Shown here piece after piece: positions 42,613 to 53,490 of a stretch of DNA of 64,000 nt. The notes under the pieces were generated by a model. It was given only the letters and a program-made list of their open reading frames with translations. It ran no database searches and was not told the DNA's origin. This DNA is from Antedon mediterranea (taxonomy: Eukaryota > Echinodermata > Crinoidea > Comatulida > Antedonidae): NCBI RefSeq assembly GCF_964355755.1, contig NC_092674.1, positions 13,707,001-13,771,000 on the forward strand, read 5' to 3'. The position numbers and the translations under genes were made by a program. Numbering within the stretch: the stretch's first letter is position 1; the number at the start of each line of letters is the position of its first letter.

Positions 42613-44026
42613 ATTTTAAATATTTAGTGTCCGACTCTGCTATGGGTACAGTAAAATATGCATCTTTGAGGTCGACTGACGTCATATATACACCTGGTGA
42701 AATTAGTGTCAATGCATTTCCAAACATTTCCATTTTGAAATGTTTGTATGTCACATATTCATTTAATTTAGAGAGGTCTAATATCATTCTGAACCCTCCA
42801 TCTTTCTTTGGCCTTGTAAAAATATTTGATACAAACTGGTCATGTTCAAACATGGCTGGTTTGACCACCCCTTTTGATATCAATTTAACTATTTGATCAT
42901 CAATAGCCTCCATATCCATGCTGCTGAGTTTGTATGGATGAGGTATTTTTCCTTTTAGGTGGTAGGGTATGGCTTTATCAAACTCTATTTTATATCCTGA
43001 AACCGCATTTAGGATGTATGGATCCGAAGTATATTTTTTCCACCTATGTATATATGACCTGAGTCGACCTCCTACTATGTCAAGGTTATTATGTTTGTTA
43101 ACCTTATTGTTAGGAGAAATACTTATATTATCAATCGACTCATACCTCTTCGGCTGTTGTTTTAGGTCCTTTTTCCCCTGATAAAATTTGGTCTGGTTGT
43201 AGTTGTTTGTTGACCATTTGTGTCGCCGGGTTTGACCTAAAAAAGGTTTGCCATTTCTATTGTATGGCTGGTATCTGTAGTTGTTGGACCTGGTCTTTGG
43301 TTGGTACGACTTAAAATTAAATAAGCCTGCCGTAGCCTTCCTTTCCTCATCCAGTTTTTTAACTGTAGTACTCAGGTCACCAAATAAATACTCTGTAGGC
43401 TTAATGCTGGGTTTACATAAATGAGTATATTTGGCATTTATTTCCGGTTTCAACATCTCCTTACGAAGTGCAAGTAACTCGAAGTTCGCATTGGCAAGTA
43501 GGCCGATTGTGTCCTGTGCTATCTCCGATGACTCATTTCCATCAACTAATTTAGCAAGGGCGGTAATTCCCTTTATCAAAGGTTTTTGTACCTTTTGAAA
43601 TTTTAGATCGTTAGACCGTGCCCTTGGTGTAATGGAATCCCAAATAGTTGGATTGACCTTTGGCACCATTAGGGCCTCTAGATTTTCCGGTATAGGATAG
43701 CTTTTGATCAGCTCGGTCATTGCACTCTCACTCATATGCGAGTGCAATAAGTATGTTAGCGTGTCAGCCAACTCTTGGCTAACTGCTGGTGCCAATTCGT
43801 TAGAAACAGCAAATCTTGCTGCAAAACCCGGAGGAAGGGGGCCTTTGACCTTACTATTACTATTAGTGGCTGGCCGCTCAGGATTTTCATCCTTCTTGGA
43901 TAGTTGTGTACCTGTTACTTCCCCCTCCTCCAGGTCAGACACATCACGTTCGTACTGATGATGCCTATCGTAAATGTTACTCGTGAGGCTAAACCACCGA
44001 GCTACTGTCAATGTCATCATATTCAT
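42551..44026 (-). pseudogene. DIRS gag C-terminal part fused to RT N-terminus
   Basis: 491 codons. The first ~290 are gag-like: acidic DVSDLEEGEVTG, PLPPGFAARF, then basic FNFKSYQPKTRSNNYRYQPY. From about 345 comes RT: IPHPYKLSSMDMEAIDDQIV, RPKKDGGFRMILDLSKLNEY, VDLKDAYFTVPIAESD (motif A) and FVALPNGL. The frame breaks at LPNGL near 42560; RT resumes in the adjacent frame. Most DIRS elements keep gag and RT as separate ORFs, so the fusion here may result from a lost stop or frameshift. Confidence 0.85.
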
Positions 44027-44426
44027 TGTTGTGACATTGTGATGACATTTGTGTCATCAACTGAGATAAAAGGTCGTGCGTTGACTCATTTATTTGTTGA
44101 GCAGCCTTCGTCTCTTTAACCTGCTGCTCAACCAACCGCTCAAGGTTTTCAACCCTAGCCTCATAGTTCAGGCCTACTCCGACCTGTTGATTAGGCTGCA
44201 GCACGTTAGTGCATGATTGCCCGGCGATAGCAACGGCATCGCTGTTGCTATGCATATTACCTTCTTTAGGAGGCCTAGTAATAGTACAGCTAGACCCCGC
44301 CTTCCTGGCCTTTTTGGTGGGCTTAGCCACCGTATGCTGTACAAGTGGAGTTGTAGCTGCAAATGTTACATTTCCAGCAGAAATCTCCAGCACATCTTCT
44401 TGTATTGCAAGTGATTTTCGTTCCAT
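43989..44426 (-). pseudogene. DIRS gag N-terminal part
   Basis: The most plausible start is the ATG at 44426-44424 (MERKSLAIQEDVLEISAGNV), inside the element; the longer open frame to 44564 runs into flanking DNA. It contains a basic PTKKARKAG and a predicted coiled coil LERLVEQQVKETKAAQQINE. It stops at 43989, just after a ~38-base overlap with the next gag frame starting at 44026, consistent with a small indel near 44000. Confidence 0.75.
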
Positions 44427-44466
44427 GATCGTTCGGGTGCACGCCGTCTCCAAACGATGGCGCCGA

Positions 44467-44503
44467 TATGAGGGTGCGCGTGCGCGTCGGGATCTCAGTT
44501 TAC
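44467..44503. repeat. DIRS inverted terminal repeat (right)
   Basis: The reverse complement of 39641-39677 with one mismatch. The outer 23 bases (44504-44526) are the part duplicated in the ICR. Confidence 0.95.
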
Positions 44504-44526
44504 AGCGAACGTATATGAAATAAAAT

Positions 44527-45806
44527 ATACATAATATACCGTAACACATCGAACATAAGTCCATCTCGATATCAAGCCTATTAGGCTTCTTTTCAAGATA
44601 CTATGGGCTTCTTTTTCGAAATACTGTATTATAATGTCAAAGGAACAAGTTATGATCGTGTTATTATGGTATGGATATATTAATGACCTTGCAACCATTT
44701 TTAACCATGAACTCGTATATTTATTCTACAATTTATTGTTTTCCAAATGCTACTTTTATTTCATCTTGCATCTTCTTGTCTGCTTCCTTTGCAAATATAT
44801 AAAATTGGCAGAGAATGTTTTAAAAATCATATATGAAAGTCATTAATTTAATCTTTTTGCCATTAGATTTTGTATTAGAATTATTTAATTCAAGTTTAAT
44901 GTCAATCTTTAAATAGACATTTTTGATGAAATAACTGTCTTAAAAAAACTGTTTACCGGTACATGATTGATTTTTTTTAGTATCAATGTGGTAGTTATTA
45001 ATAGTTCAAGGGTTTGAATTGTGTAGTATTTAGTGAATTTAATATAAACCAAGTCTTATTGTAGGCCTATGTAAGAGCACAAGCTCGTTCAGGGATGTCG
45101 GGTCGTTCGATTCAAAATGATTCTAATCCTAAGGTGCCCTTTTCAAGTTAGAAATCAGCAGCGAAAGTGGTAAATAGGCCTCATGACAATTATTTGGCAA
45201 ATTCATTCATCTGCTACTATACTAGGCCTACAGCTATATTTTCTTTTAAAAATCTTGGCTATGGACTAGGAACAGCGAAGAGTAAGACTCGTTCATCTTT
45301 TAAAATTACAGTACAAAGCTCCCGGCCCTTAAAAAAACCCATCAACAATACCTAAATTGATATTGCTTTTTATTTAATTGTGAATTACTATAAAATAGTG
45401 TATTTATGTAATTATTAAATAATATATATTAAACACAATCACATCTAACCCAATTCTGTGACAATAAAAAAAAAGGTTTATCTGATTTTCCAACAGCATT
45501 TTTTATATAATCTTGTAATATATTTAGGCCTATAACTTAGTTTACACAATTTTATTTATATGTATTTTTGTCTGTAAATAATTGTATCTGATTATAATGT
45601 TATAGTGTACTAGAAGAAAGAGATCGGCAATAATAAATAGCAATGTGTCGATTGGTCATGAAGGCACCAACTTCAATTTGTACACCAGGTATTATATATA
45701 TCACGCGTTTATTTATTATGAGTGTTGATATTAACGTTATCAATCAATCAATCAATCAATCAATTGACTTTAGTACAACCTTTACGTAACGTTATATTTT
45801 ATAATT
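44527..45806. other. Downstream block 1 DNA, no gene recognised
   Basis: Aligns with 57937-60000 of block 2. Contains the poly-A-rich TTCTGTGACAATAAAAAAAAAGG near 45458 and a (ATCA)n microsatellite at about 45739-45768 that is absent from block 2. Short conserved open frames here, such as 45167-45355 and its counterpart at 58550, are weak and unrecognised. Confidence 0.55.
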
Positions 45807-45971
45807 ATGAATGCTGCTTTATTAGTAGTATGGCCTGTGTGGTATATTACGGCGTTGTATTGTCTTCTCGTCTTTAAAATCGACAGCGTAGGACACTGCG
45901 ATGTCTTGCAATGTCCAGCAGATGAAGTGGTGCGCGCTGCGAGTGCTGTCTTACAACCTTATGAATTTAGT
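45807..45971 (+). CDS. Unrecognised exon conserved in both blocks (copy 1)
   Basis: 55 codons from ATG to a GTATGT donor. MNAALLVVWPVWYITALYCL is a hydrophobic, signal-anchor-like start; then VGHCDVLQCPADEVVRAASA and VLQPYEFS. The matching exon at 60001-60165 keeps length, frame and donor, with three replacement differences (C/R, C/Y, A/S). I do not recognise the family. It could be the first coding exon of a secreted or type II membrane protein whose later exons were not found. Confidence 0.5.
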
Positions 45972-46011
45972 GTATGTAGGCCTATATAATGTTTGAAACA
46001 TTAAATTTAAA

Positions 46012-47309
46012 CTAGATGGCACGCTCGCTTCGCTCGCGTACCATCTAGGTCGTGCCCACAGATGGTTCTCGAATACACAGTATTTTCCAGCGAGAAAAAA
46101 ATGGAGATTTCAAATGTACGTACTGCAGGACTATAATACATTGTCGTTTACAGAAACGAATAAATATACACGATGATTTATGTAGTCAGCTAAAAGTAGC
46201 ACCCTGGGAATTACTTCCGAGAGAGAGAAACAAAATGAGTCAAATTTTTTTATTTGGACTCATTTAAACAAACCCAATTTGTGTTTTGTATGTAACATTA
46301 AGGGTTGAGGTATGGGGGAAGAAGATAGGTACAAAGAGGAAACATTTTAAAATATATTCTTATCATCCACTCAGTAACGAAATATTGTTTTTAATGTTTT
46401 ATAGGCCTATAAATAATATACCACTAAATACAGTAAAACATTTACGATTTAATACTTTGTTAAAACTCTCACTGTCATAGTCGATTGAAATAGTAAAGTA
46501 CATGTAACGATACACCACTACGTACGTTTATATATTTTTAAATTATTAATTAATACAAACGTTGAGAAGCAACTGTCAGTAATAACGTTTATTTATTTGT
46601 ATATTATATGTTTATAATCTAACAGTAGGGCCTACCCACACTCACAGTAATAAAGTTTATTTGTATATTTGTTTATATTATATCTAACAGTACCAACACT
46701 CACAGTAAGAAATTTGCGATTCAAATTGCGATCAAAAGTGGTTAATACCTTAACAGTATTGTACAGCATTGCAATACTATTTATGTTTATTCTCCAAGGG
46801 GGCCCATAAATCTAAATCTATACCTCTATGGTTTAACCAAATAATTTGGAATGTTCCATTCATCACAAATCAATACATTTGTAAAAACGTATATTACATG
46901 TATCAAAATAGCATTTTTAAAAGAAAATCGGCCTGTCTTCAACATTATGATGCTGTACTCGAACTGTTCAATCGGTTTTCAGCTATTAAAAACAATTATC
47001 GTAGGAGAAGATAGGAAAATGCGAAGTGTCCTCGTATTATTGTGTGCGGGTATTTTTCAAATTGACATCCATTAGACAGTGTATACCACGATCGGAAAAC
47101 ACCCCTATTTGGGGCAAATCGTTGAACCTAAATTCGTTTTAATCGTCAATAACTAATAATCGAACTCAATTTAATTAGTAAACAGGATTACATCAGGTGG
47201 TTAAAATCAGTACCGAAAGTACGAACCAACTTTATATACCATCGAGTAAACATTCTAGAAATAACGCACGATTTACCAATTTTTGCCCTTACGTAAATTT
47301 ATATATAGA
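46012..47309 (-). mobile_element. Non-autonomous Helitron, family 1, copy D, at the duplication junction
   Basis: 1.3 kb with the same CTAGATGGCACGCTCGC palindrome and TATATATAGA end as copy B, between host A and T. It lies exactly between the two tandem blocks: block 1 homology ends at AAACATTAAATT just before it, and block 2 starts in the (TA)n immediately after it. Closely matches the first ~1.05 kb of copy B, then the right end of copies A and B. Confidence 0.82.
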
Positions 47310-47588
47310 TATATATATATATATTTTTCCCTGAAAAAATATGGTTGGATATGCCATTTTAATGTCATGTAATAGTTCTTCCATTCCAAAAAATAGGTCG
47401 GAAAAAAATGGTTTAGCTACCTGCCAACAGTGCAGATCTACCCAGATTAGCACGCCAAGAGATTGACCCCTGCTCTTTTTCGAATAATGTACCGAGTTCT
47501 TTAACATGCATTGTACAAGGGGCCAGCAGCTTTATGTCCCATCCGGAGTATGAGGTATATTTTAATTTGTATTTCTTTATTTCAACAG

Positions 47589-47681
47589 GAAGTTGTAAAT
47601 GAGTTTTTCCCAGGTGGATCTGTGGGAACACTAGCTAGTGATTCAAGAAACATTATTTAACTTGTTCGTAGTAGTTATGAT
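47589..47681 (+). pseudogene. Integrin beta exon (block 2): end of beta-I domain, nonsense codon
   Basis: 93 nt from TTTCAACAG to GTAAGT, the expected length. EVVNEFFPGGSVGTLASDSR is intact, then ATT ATT TAA at 47652-47660 places a stop where block 1 has ATT ACT GAA (I-T-E). No upstream exon exists in this block, so it could only be used by splicing across block 1. Confidence 0.9.
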
Positions 47682-48369
47682 GTAAGTTTGCAGTTTTTCA
47701 TAGCACCTTTATTTTTATTTGAGATTTTTTCCCATTAGTTTTTTTTTACCAATTATTATGTCAAACATTTATGTTTGTGGAACAATTTTTTGATTTATAG
47801 GCCTTTATCGAGTGTAAATAAAATTAGGTCTACATGCCATTAGAACTTCTTTTTCTACAGACTTTACGATGAATAAAGTATTGACAATTGTTAATGATAT
47901 TGCAATATATTTTTTTTTTTTTGATATAGTATTTATATGCATTTTTAATGTTTATACAAATTATATTCTAAATGTTTTTTATTCAATCAGTGCAATAGGC
48001 AACCTACTAGATAGTGATTAAGTTTGCTTTTTAGGAATCCTGTCTCTGCCTGGTTTTATGTGATGTTTTCTTTTCTTTGTCCATGTTTTTCTATATTGTA
48101 CTTTCATGGAGACAAAAATAAATGAAATTAAATAGAGTTTGATGTAAATTTAATTTAAATTAAACATTTAACTACATAAAATGAATTAACCTCAATTAAA
48201 GTAACTTTTTTCTTGTTCAAAATTACTTTAATTCTTTAAAAAACATCTTTCACACAGATGTGGAGTAATATACACCATGCAGCGAAAGGATTAATGCACA
48301 CATTTTGTTTATTGCACATGTTTTATTAGTTATTAGTATCATAATTAATTAAAACAATTGTTTTTATAG

Positions 48370-48544
48370 AAAATTACATCTTGTCATCATTCAACTTGTA
48401 GACACGGTGACAGGTCCTATTCATGTAACCTACTCAGCCTATTGCGATGGCGAGACATTGACGCCTAATTCGCAGAACTGTAGGAAATGTCATTAAATTT
48501 AAACTAGATGTTAGTGTCAATGAGTGTACAGCAAATTCTTTCTC
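48370..48544 (+). pseudogene. Integrin beta exon (block 2): hybrid domain, frame-disturbed
   Basis: From GTTTTTATAG to GTAAGACATG. In overlapping frames it reads LHLVIIQLVDTVTGPIHVTY, SAYCDGETLTPNSQNC and FKLDVSVNECTANSFS, matching the V-x-L-x-x-x-x...I-x-V-x-Y-x-x-x-C...C...F-x-x-x-V-x-x-x-x-C pattern of the C-terminal hybrid domain. Extra A bases near 48370 and 48485 disturb phase. Block 1 lacks this exon entirely, so this is the only trace of it in the window. Confidence 0.75.
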
Positions 48545-49277
48545 GTAAGACATGATTACATTGTTTATTACCAATCACAAGTGAGGCATTGACCTTGGTG
48601 CATGCGTTGCAACGCTTAAAATAAATGTTTCTGCTGCCCAAGCCTGTCCGATCTAAAATTTGGTTAGCTTCTTTTTAAAATTTTTTTATTGTAGGACCAT
48701 TTAATAAAAAAGCACAATTAAAAAACATCTTTGTTTTTGTAATTGCATGCAAACATTTCTCTAGTGTCCTCTATTTCTATTGTAAAGTTTTGCCCATTTT
48801 ATTAAATATAAAATTGATATTATTTATTCATAAAACACAAAATAGATAAAAAAAATTGTCCTACTGATATGACCATGTATTTCAATTGATAGTGTTCCTG
48901 GGCAGCATAACAATTTGTTGGCTTTTAGATTTACAATCAGCTTTGTGTTTCTAGCATTTCCCTTTTAAATGCTGTGACATAATCAATAATGATGATTTTA
49001 ATGGTGGCAATAAAGCATGAAGATGACATAATATGAATGAATGAAGATAATGGCATTGATGTTGAATCATCATGAATATGATACTATACTTCTTTTATTT
49101 TTTTTTTCAAAATTATGATTATTATTATTTGTAAAATGTCCATTTATTGAATAAATGGTATGATACGATGATGATTAATTTTGACTATGCAGTGGTTGAA
49201 CAAATAAGAACTTTCATCTAATATTAATAAGTTACAGGGTACATGATGTGCTAGAATCAAAATATTTAGTTTTTCAG

Positions 49278-49506
49278 TTAAACCTCTTGGATTTGAAGAG
49301 AACCTAGAAGTTGTCATAATAACAAATTGTGAATGTGAATGTAGCAAGTCTGTGACAGCAGACAGTAAGCTATGTAACAATGGTAATGGTTCACTGGTCT
49401 GTGGTATTTGTGAGTATAATGAAGGCCGGTATGGAGAGGTCTGTGAATGTGATGACACTGGCTCAGACGAAACTGAAACACTTGCAGATAGTTTACCATG
49501 TCAAAC
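49278..49506 (+). CDS. Integrin beta exon (block 2): hybrid end and I-EGF1
   Basis: 229 nt from GTTTTTCAG to GTAAGTTAAT, phases 1 and 2. KPLGFEENLEVVIITNCECE, then CSKSVTADSKLCNNGNGSLV and CGICEYNEGRYGEVCECDD give the full cysteine pattern of integrin EGF 1. Intact here; the block 1 copy has lost 86 bases. Confidence 0.92.
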
Positions 49507-49690
49507 GTAAGTTAATTTTTCTAAGGTTTTTTGAACTTCTTTACATTTTTTTCTTTTTGGAAAAAGCATGATATACCGCTAACCTAGTTTACTAGTGTTT
49601 ATTCATCAAACGTCAAGCATTAACAAAAATATTGCTGTTGAGTATTTTACTCATGTTTAACCACTATTTTCTGAACACATACTGTAAACT

Positions 49691-49839
49691 TTTATTGTTT
49701 ACTTATTATGTTCAAGTGCAGTATATGGAGAGCCATCTCGATAGTGCTTTGCACTCATGGCAATCCTCAGGATGCTGCACCGCTGTCTTGTCATGTTTTT
49801 TGTGTGCCTGAAAATTGAATAAAATAAAAAAAATAAATA
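49691..49839 (+). mobile_element. SINE-like insertion, block 2 only
   Basis: About 150 bases flanked by AAACT (49686-49690 and 49840-49844), absent from block 1 (near 26427). Ends in an (AATAAA)n tail; includes the hairpin GCCATCTCGATAGTGCTTTG...CATGGC. The features point to a retroposon 3' end inserted after the duplication. Confidence 0.65.
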
Positions 49840-49965
49840 AAACTATAGAGAGCAAAAATCATAATTTTGATTTCTTATTTTCAATATTTATGAAATGATG
49901 TATAGGCCTATGTACTTTATGTTTACAAAATATGAGTCAAATCCTATTTTTATTTATTTCAATAG

Positions 49966-50038
49966 AAGTAACTCATCTTTAGTTTGTTCAGGTCAAGGGT
50001 CATGCATATGTGGGAAATGTGTGTGTAACAAGCGACAA
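49966..50038 (+). CDS. Integrin beta exon (block 2): start of I-EGF2
   Basis: 73 nt from TTTCAATAG to GTAGGTGAAA. Same peptide as block 1 (SSLVCSGQGSCICGKCVCNK). Intact, consistent phases. Confidence 0.9.
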
Positions 50039-50620
50039 GTAGGTGAAATATGATTTTATAGTTTTCTTATTGGGGCATATCAGTAGGTCAACTATTACAG
50101 TATGTACTGTGAGTATACTATAGTGGGTCAATTAGAGGAAAAAAGAAGTTTTTTAAAATCTGTTGCTGATGATAATTGACAATTAGTAAGTGCAAAAGAT
50201 TAAAAGTAATGTAACTCTATAAATAGAGAATGTCACTCTCTATAGGGTTTGAGAGGAGGAGGCAAGACTCAAGGAGTCAATTTGTTATTTATAACTATTG
50301 TACATGTTAAGTTTCTCTATTTCTAATAATGGTCAACCACTATACGATCACAGACACTGTTGTCGTGATCAGTTAGTTTAAAAAAATATATACAATCATT
50401 GTCATCATTATTACAGTTCAATAAATATCTTATTACCATATTAACATGTTTATAATGCCAAGCTACATTATAATCCAACCCACTAATTGTGTGCCAAATG
50501 TTGTAACCCGGATCCTTATAATATACTGGTCATATATTTTCTTGAATGCGATTAATATAATATAAAATGTATTATAAATAGAGCTTTTTTGTTATGATTA
50601 ATATTTTTTTCTTTTTCAAG

Positions 50621-50705
50621 AATCCTTTAGAAAAAATCACAGGAAAGTTTTGCAACTGTGATAACTTCTCTTGTCGCAGAGATTCTGCTGACCTCATTTG
50701 TGGTG
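50621..50705 (+). CDS. Integrin beta exon (block 2): end of I-EGF2
   Basis: 85 nt identical to 27861-27945, TTTTTCAAG to GTATGTTC. KFCNCDNFSCRRDSADLICG. Flanking intron sequence differs at several places, so exon identity stands out. Confidence 0.92.
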
Positions 50706-51161
50706 GTATGTTCAATTTTATTTATATTATTTTCTTTGGACTTTGGTCAATTTAAGCTCTGCTGACAATATTAAGGACCATATCAGCATTTTTCTACTAC
50801 AGTAACTAAATATCTGTTTCAAATGTAGAAGCTATGAGAGTCACTGCAATAAACAGTGTGTATTATTACCCAAAAAAGATTATTAGATTATTGCATAAAC
50901 AGGTTAAACAGAAACAAAATAGTTTAGTTACTGCAATAACTGCAATAAGATAATCAATCTCTGTAGAAAATTTATTATATTATTTCTCAGTGATTTTTTT
51001 TTTATTGTGAATTGCCTTAGAACATCATGAAAATGGTAGTATACAAATGAGGTATTTAATTATTATTAATTATTATAAAAATGGTTTTGAGCATCTTGTG
51101 TATAATATACAGTATGCTCTGTGCTATATAACATGGACTTGATAGAGTTAATTTATGACTA

Positions 51162-51277
51162 AGCTCTGTCTACACTATCACACTTTCTGTGTCTAAATTG
51201 ACGTGCCAATGGACACGATAACATCATATTCAATACCCTTTTTTTTGTCAAACTAGTGTGATAGTGTAGACAGAGCT
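51162..51277. mobile_element. MITE with AGCTCTGTCTACACTATCA ends (block 2)
   Basis: AGCTCTGTCTACACTATCAC at the left and GTGATAGTGTAGACAGAGCT at the right, flanked by TA. Better preserved than its partner at 28389-28478. Adjoins the acceptor of the next exon (25 bases). Confidence 0.75.
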
Positions 51278-51302
51278 TATAGGTATTTATTAACGTTGAT
51301 AG

Positions 51303-51488
51303 GTCCATCAAAAGGAACATGCATTTGTGGTCAATGTGAATGCAAGCCAGGCTATAGTGGTCCTGATTGCAGTTGTCCAACGAGCATTGAAAACTGCCTA
51401 GCATCTACTGGCTGGACACTGTGAATGTGGTGTTTGCATGTGTAATGCAACACTGGTCTACGATGGCCCAACTTGTGAGGATTGTGAT
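51303..51488 (+). pseudogene. Integrin beta exon (block 2): I-EGF3/4, 17-bp deletion
   Basis: 186 nt from TTGATAG to GTAAGTTC. GTCICGQCECKPGYSGPDCS is intact, then ACTGGCTGGACAC replaces the longer block 1 sequence: 17 bases lie between the two CTGG/GG repeats in block 1 and are gone here, shifting the frame to an early TGA. The downstream CMC motif retains the ancestral one-base spacing that block 1 lost. Confidence 0.9.
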
Positions 51489-51851
51489 GTAAGTTCATTT
51501 ATATTAAAATCTTAATGCATCCTTAAATTCAAATGTATGATGTCATCATCATCAGGATTTATCAAATGTCCTATTCATGAAATATTAATACATTGTTGAG
51601 ACCCCATTTCATCATTTTAACATTATACAGTACCATAATAATTTATACAGCACCATTCTTTTTCCAATGATTTTTCTGATGATGAATAAATGTACTTCTA
51701 TTTTCTATGTAAAACTGTCTTAAGTTTAAGTCATGTGACACCCATCAGTAAATCGTTCTATAGACGATCCGTTCCACCTATATTTTGTACTTACTATAGG
51801 ACTATCATGTACAGAACCTCAAATGACCATAATCATATTTACTGTTTGTAG

Positions 51852-51981
51852 ACATGTCCAGCTAAATGTGATCGCAATCGTGACTGTGTGCAATGTCTAG
51901 CTTACGGTACAGGTATATCTGAGGAAAAATGTCAAGAGTGTCCTCAAAGAATTATACTTGTTGAGGAAGAAGAATTAATAG
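51852..51981 (+). CDS. Integrin beta exon (block 2): I-EGF4 to beta-tail
   Basis: 130 nt, TGTTTGTAG to GTAAGAAT; same peptide as 29147-29276 (CDRNRDCVQCLAYGTGISEE). Intact. Confidence 0.92.
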
Positions 51982-53029
51982 GTAAGAATTGTGGAAACAT
52001 TTAAATTACAAAGTAATAAACTAATTTATTTTATTATATTTGTCTTCAAGATTCTGATAAACCTTAATTGTTTCATTTCTTTTATTTTAACCATCCGATA
52101 AAAAAACTTTATAAAGGATAAAACACCGATTAAATTACATTAGTACAATTCAATGTATTGAGTTGCCATGTTGTAATTGGTGGTGCACAGTGTTGATAAA
52201 CTATAAAGTATAGTAGGACAAGCATATGACAATTTAGGAAATGTTTCTGGTTCGTTCAGGGAAGAGGGCCTTATGCATATGTTGCTTTCGCGACACATGT
52301 GTTGCGTACTAAACTTACTGTCGAAGCAAAATCAAAATGAACAAGTATTTTAACAAAACTTTTCTCTCAAAACTACGCTGTTATGCAAATGAACGAAAAT
52401 GAATGCTCTTTATTAGCTATCTGTTCATGATGTTATAAGAACTGTATAATCTATACTGAGTTTTTGCAGGTACTGTATAATTTATGCCATTGTAAAATAT
52501 TATTATAAGGTCTTTCTTAAGCACTTAAAGGAAATCTTCGGTGATCTAATTGTTTTATATACTAGCTGTTTATTATCTTGAATTATAAAAAATTTCTAAA
52601 AAATAAAGATTATTTAGAAAGGAAGAAGAAAGTTTAATTGGTAAGAAGTCGAAAAGTTGAAAAGTAATAAACTAATTTATTATATTTATTTTTTATTTAA
52701 TTTCATTTATATATTCATCCGTTAAAATTAAGATTGATTAAAAAATGGTCCTCATCATCTGTTTTCTATGGGGTTGTGTATTGCTGATCTAGCGAATTAT
52801 AGGACTAGGCCTGTTTGTTTTAATCAAAAGCTTTCAGCACTTGCATATTGATGTTTTCAGTTCATAAATTCTTTTCAGGGAAATTGGTTGTTCGAATAGT
52901 TTTTACTTTTTGCGAACTGAAAAAAAAATCAGGAATTGATGGAAGTAATTCTCGGGTGGGACATAAACCCATGACTTTTGGCAGTAATGACTGAAACATT
53001 GTTTGCCAAAACATTTTATTTACTTTCAA

Positions 53030-53045
53030 AATATAAATCGCCTTA
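53030..53045. other. Uninterrupted site matching the block 1 Helitron insertion
   Basis: AAAATATAAA|TCGCCTTAAAA corresponds to the flanks of 30332-35047 in block 1 (...ATAAATAA and TCACCTAAAAAG). Shows the insertion followed the tandem duplication, or was removed here. Confidence 0.65.
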
Positions 53046-53395
53046 AAAAAAGTACTGCTCTAAACACTGTTGAAATATATCCCCTATGAAGAAAACTATG
53101 CATTGCTTTCTATAAAAACCTTGTATCTCCACATAGTTTTACAGGTGGATGCTTTATATGTTGTGCTAGGTAGGTGTGTAATGAATTGGAGAATACCAGA
53201 GATTCCAGTCAAATATAAAACTTAATAATAAATATATAATACATTTCTGGTTTTATATAAGTATTTTGATAAAATGCCACACAGATTCCAGTAATAATAA
53301 TAATAATAATAACATTCTGATTTTTATTATTTGGAATTATTTCACAATTTTTAAGACATATAATACAAGGGTTAGCCATGATTTTGTAATAAATT

Positions 53396-53490
53396 TCTAG
53401 GAATCACTCTGATGTTGGTATGGAAACCAAGGAATTCACTCTGATATTGGTATAAAAACAACAACATCACTTTGATGTTGGTACGAAAAT
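53396..53490 (+). repeat. Short minisatellite (block 2 copy)
   Basis: About three copies of the GGAATTCACTCTGATATTGG unit, one fewer than at 35391-35520. Confidence 0.75.

Larger units (their letters stand above)
39572..44526 (-). mobile_element. DIRS1-like tyrosine-recombinase retrotransposon
   Basis: About 4.95 kb in minus orientation: gag, RT-RNase H-methyltransferase-like and tyrosine recombinase genes bounded by inverted terminal repeats, with an internal complementary region near the 3' end. There is no target duplication. The trinucleotide AAT abuts both ends, and the intact site AACAATAATATACATAATAT is at 57929-57948 in block 2. Three or more frameshifts make this copy non-autonomous. 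Confidence 0.95.
24473..46011 (+). repeat. Tandem duplication, block 1
   Basis: From an AT-rich (TA)n-like start through the integrin 3' exons and downstream DNA. It aligns in the same order and orientation with 47310-60196. Alignment is broken only by insertions in one block or the other and by small deletions. By eye, exons and many intron stretches are well over nine in ten identical. The block is longer than block 2 mainly because of the Helitron pair (30332-35047) and the DIRS element (39572-44526). Confidence 0.92.

Noticed and set aside
39572-44526. Classification as a Ngaro or PAT element
   Set aside because: Those have split direct repeats; here the ends are inverted with an ICR, as in DIRS1.
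44427-44564. Upstream extension of DIRS gag
   Set aside because: It runs across the element boundary at 44526 into flanking DNA; the ATG at 44426 is the plausible start.
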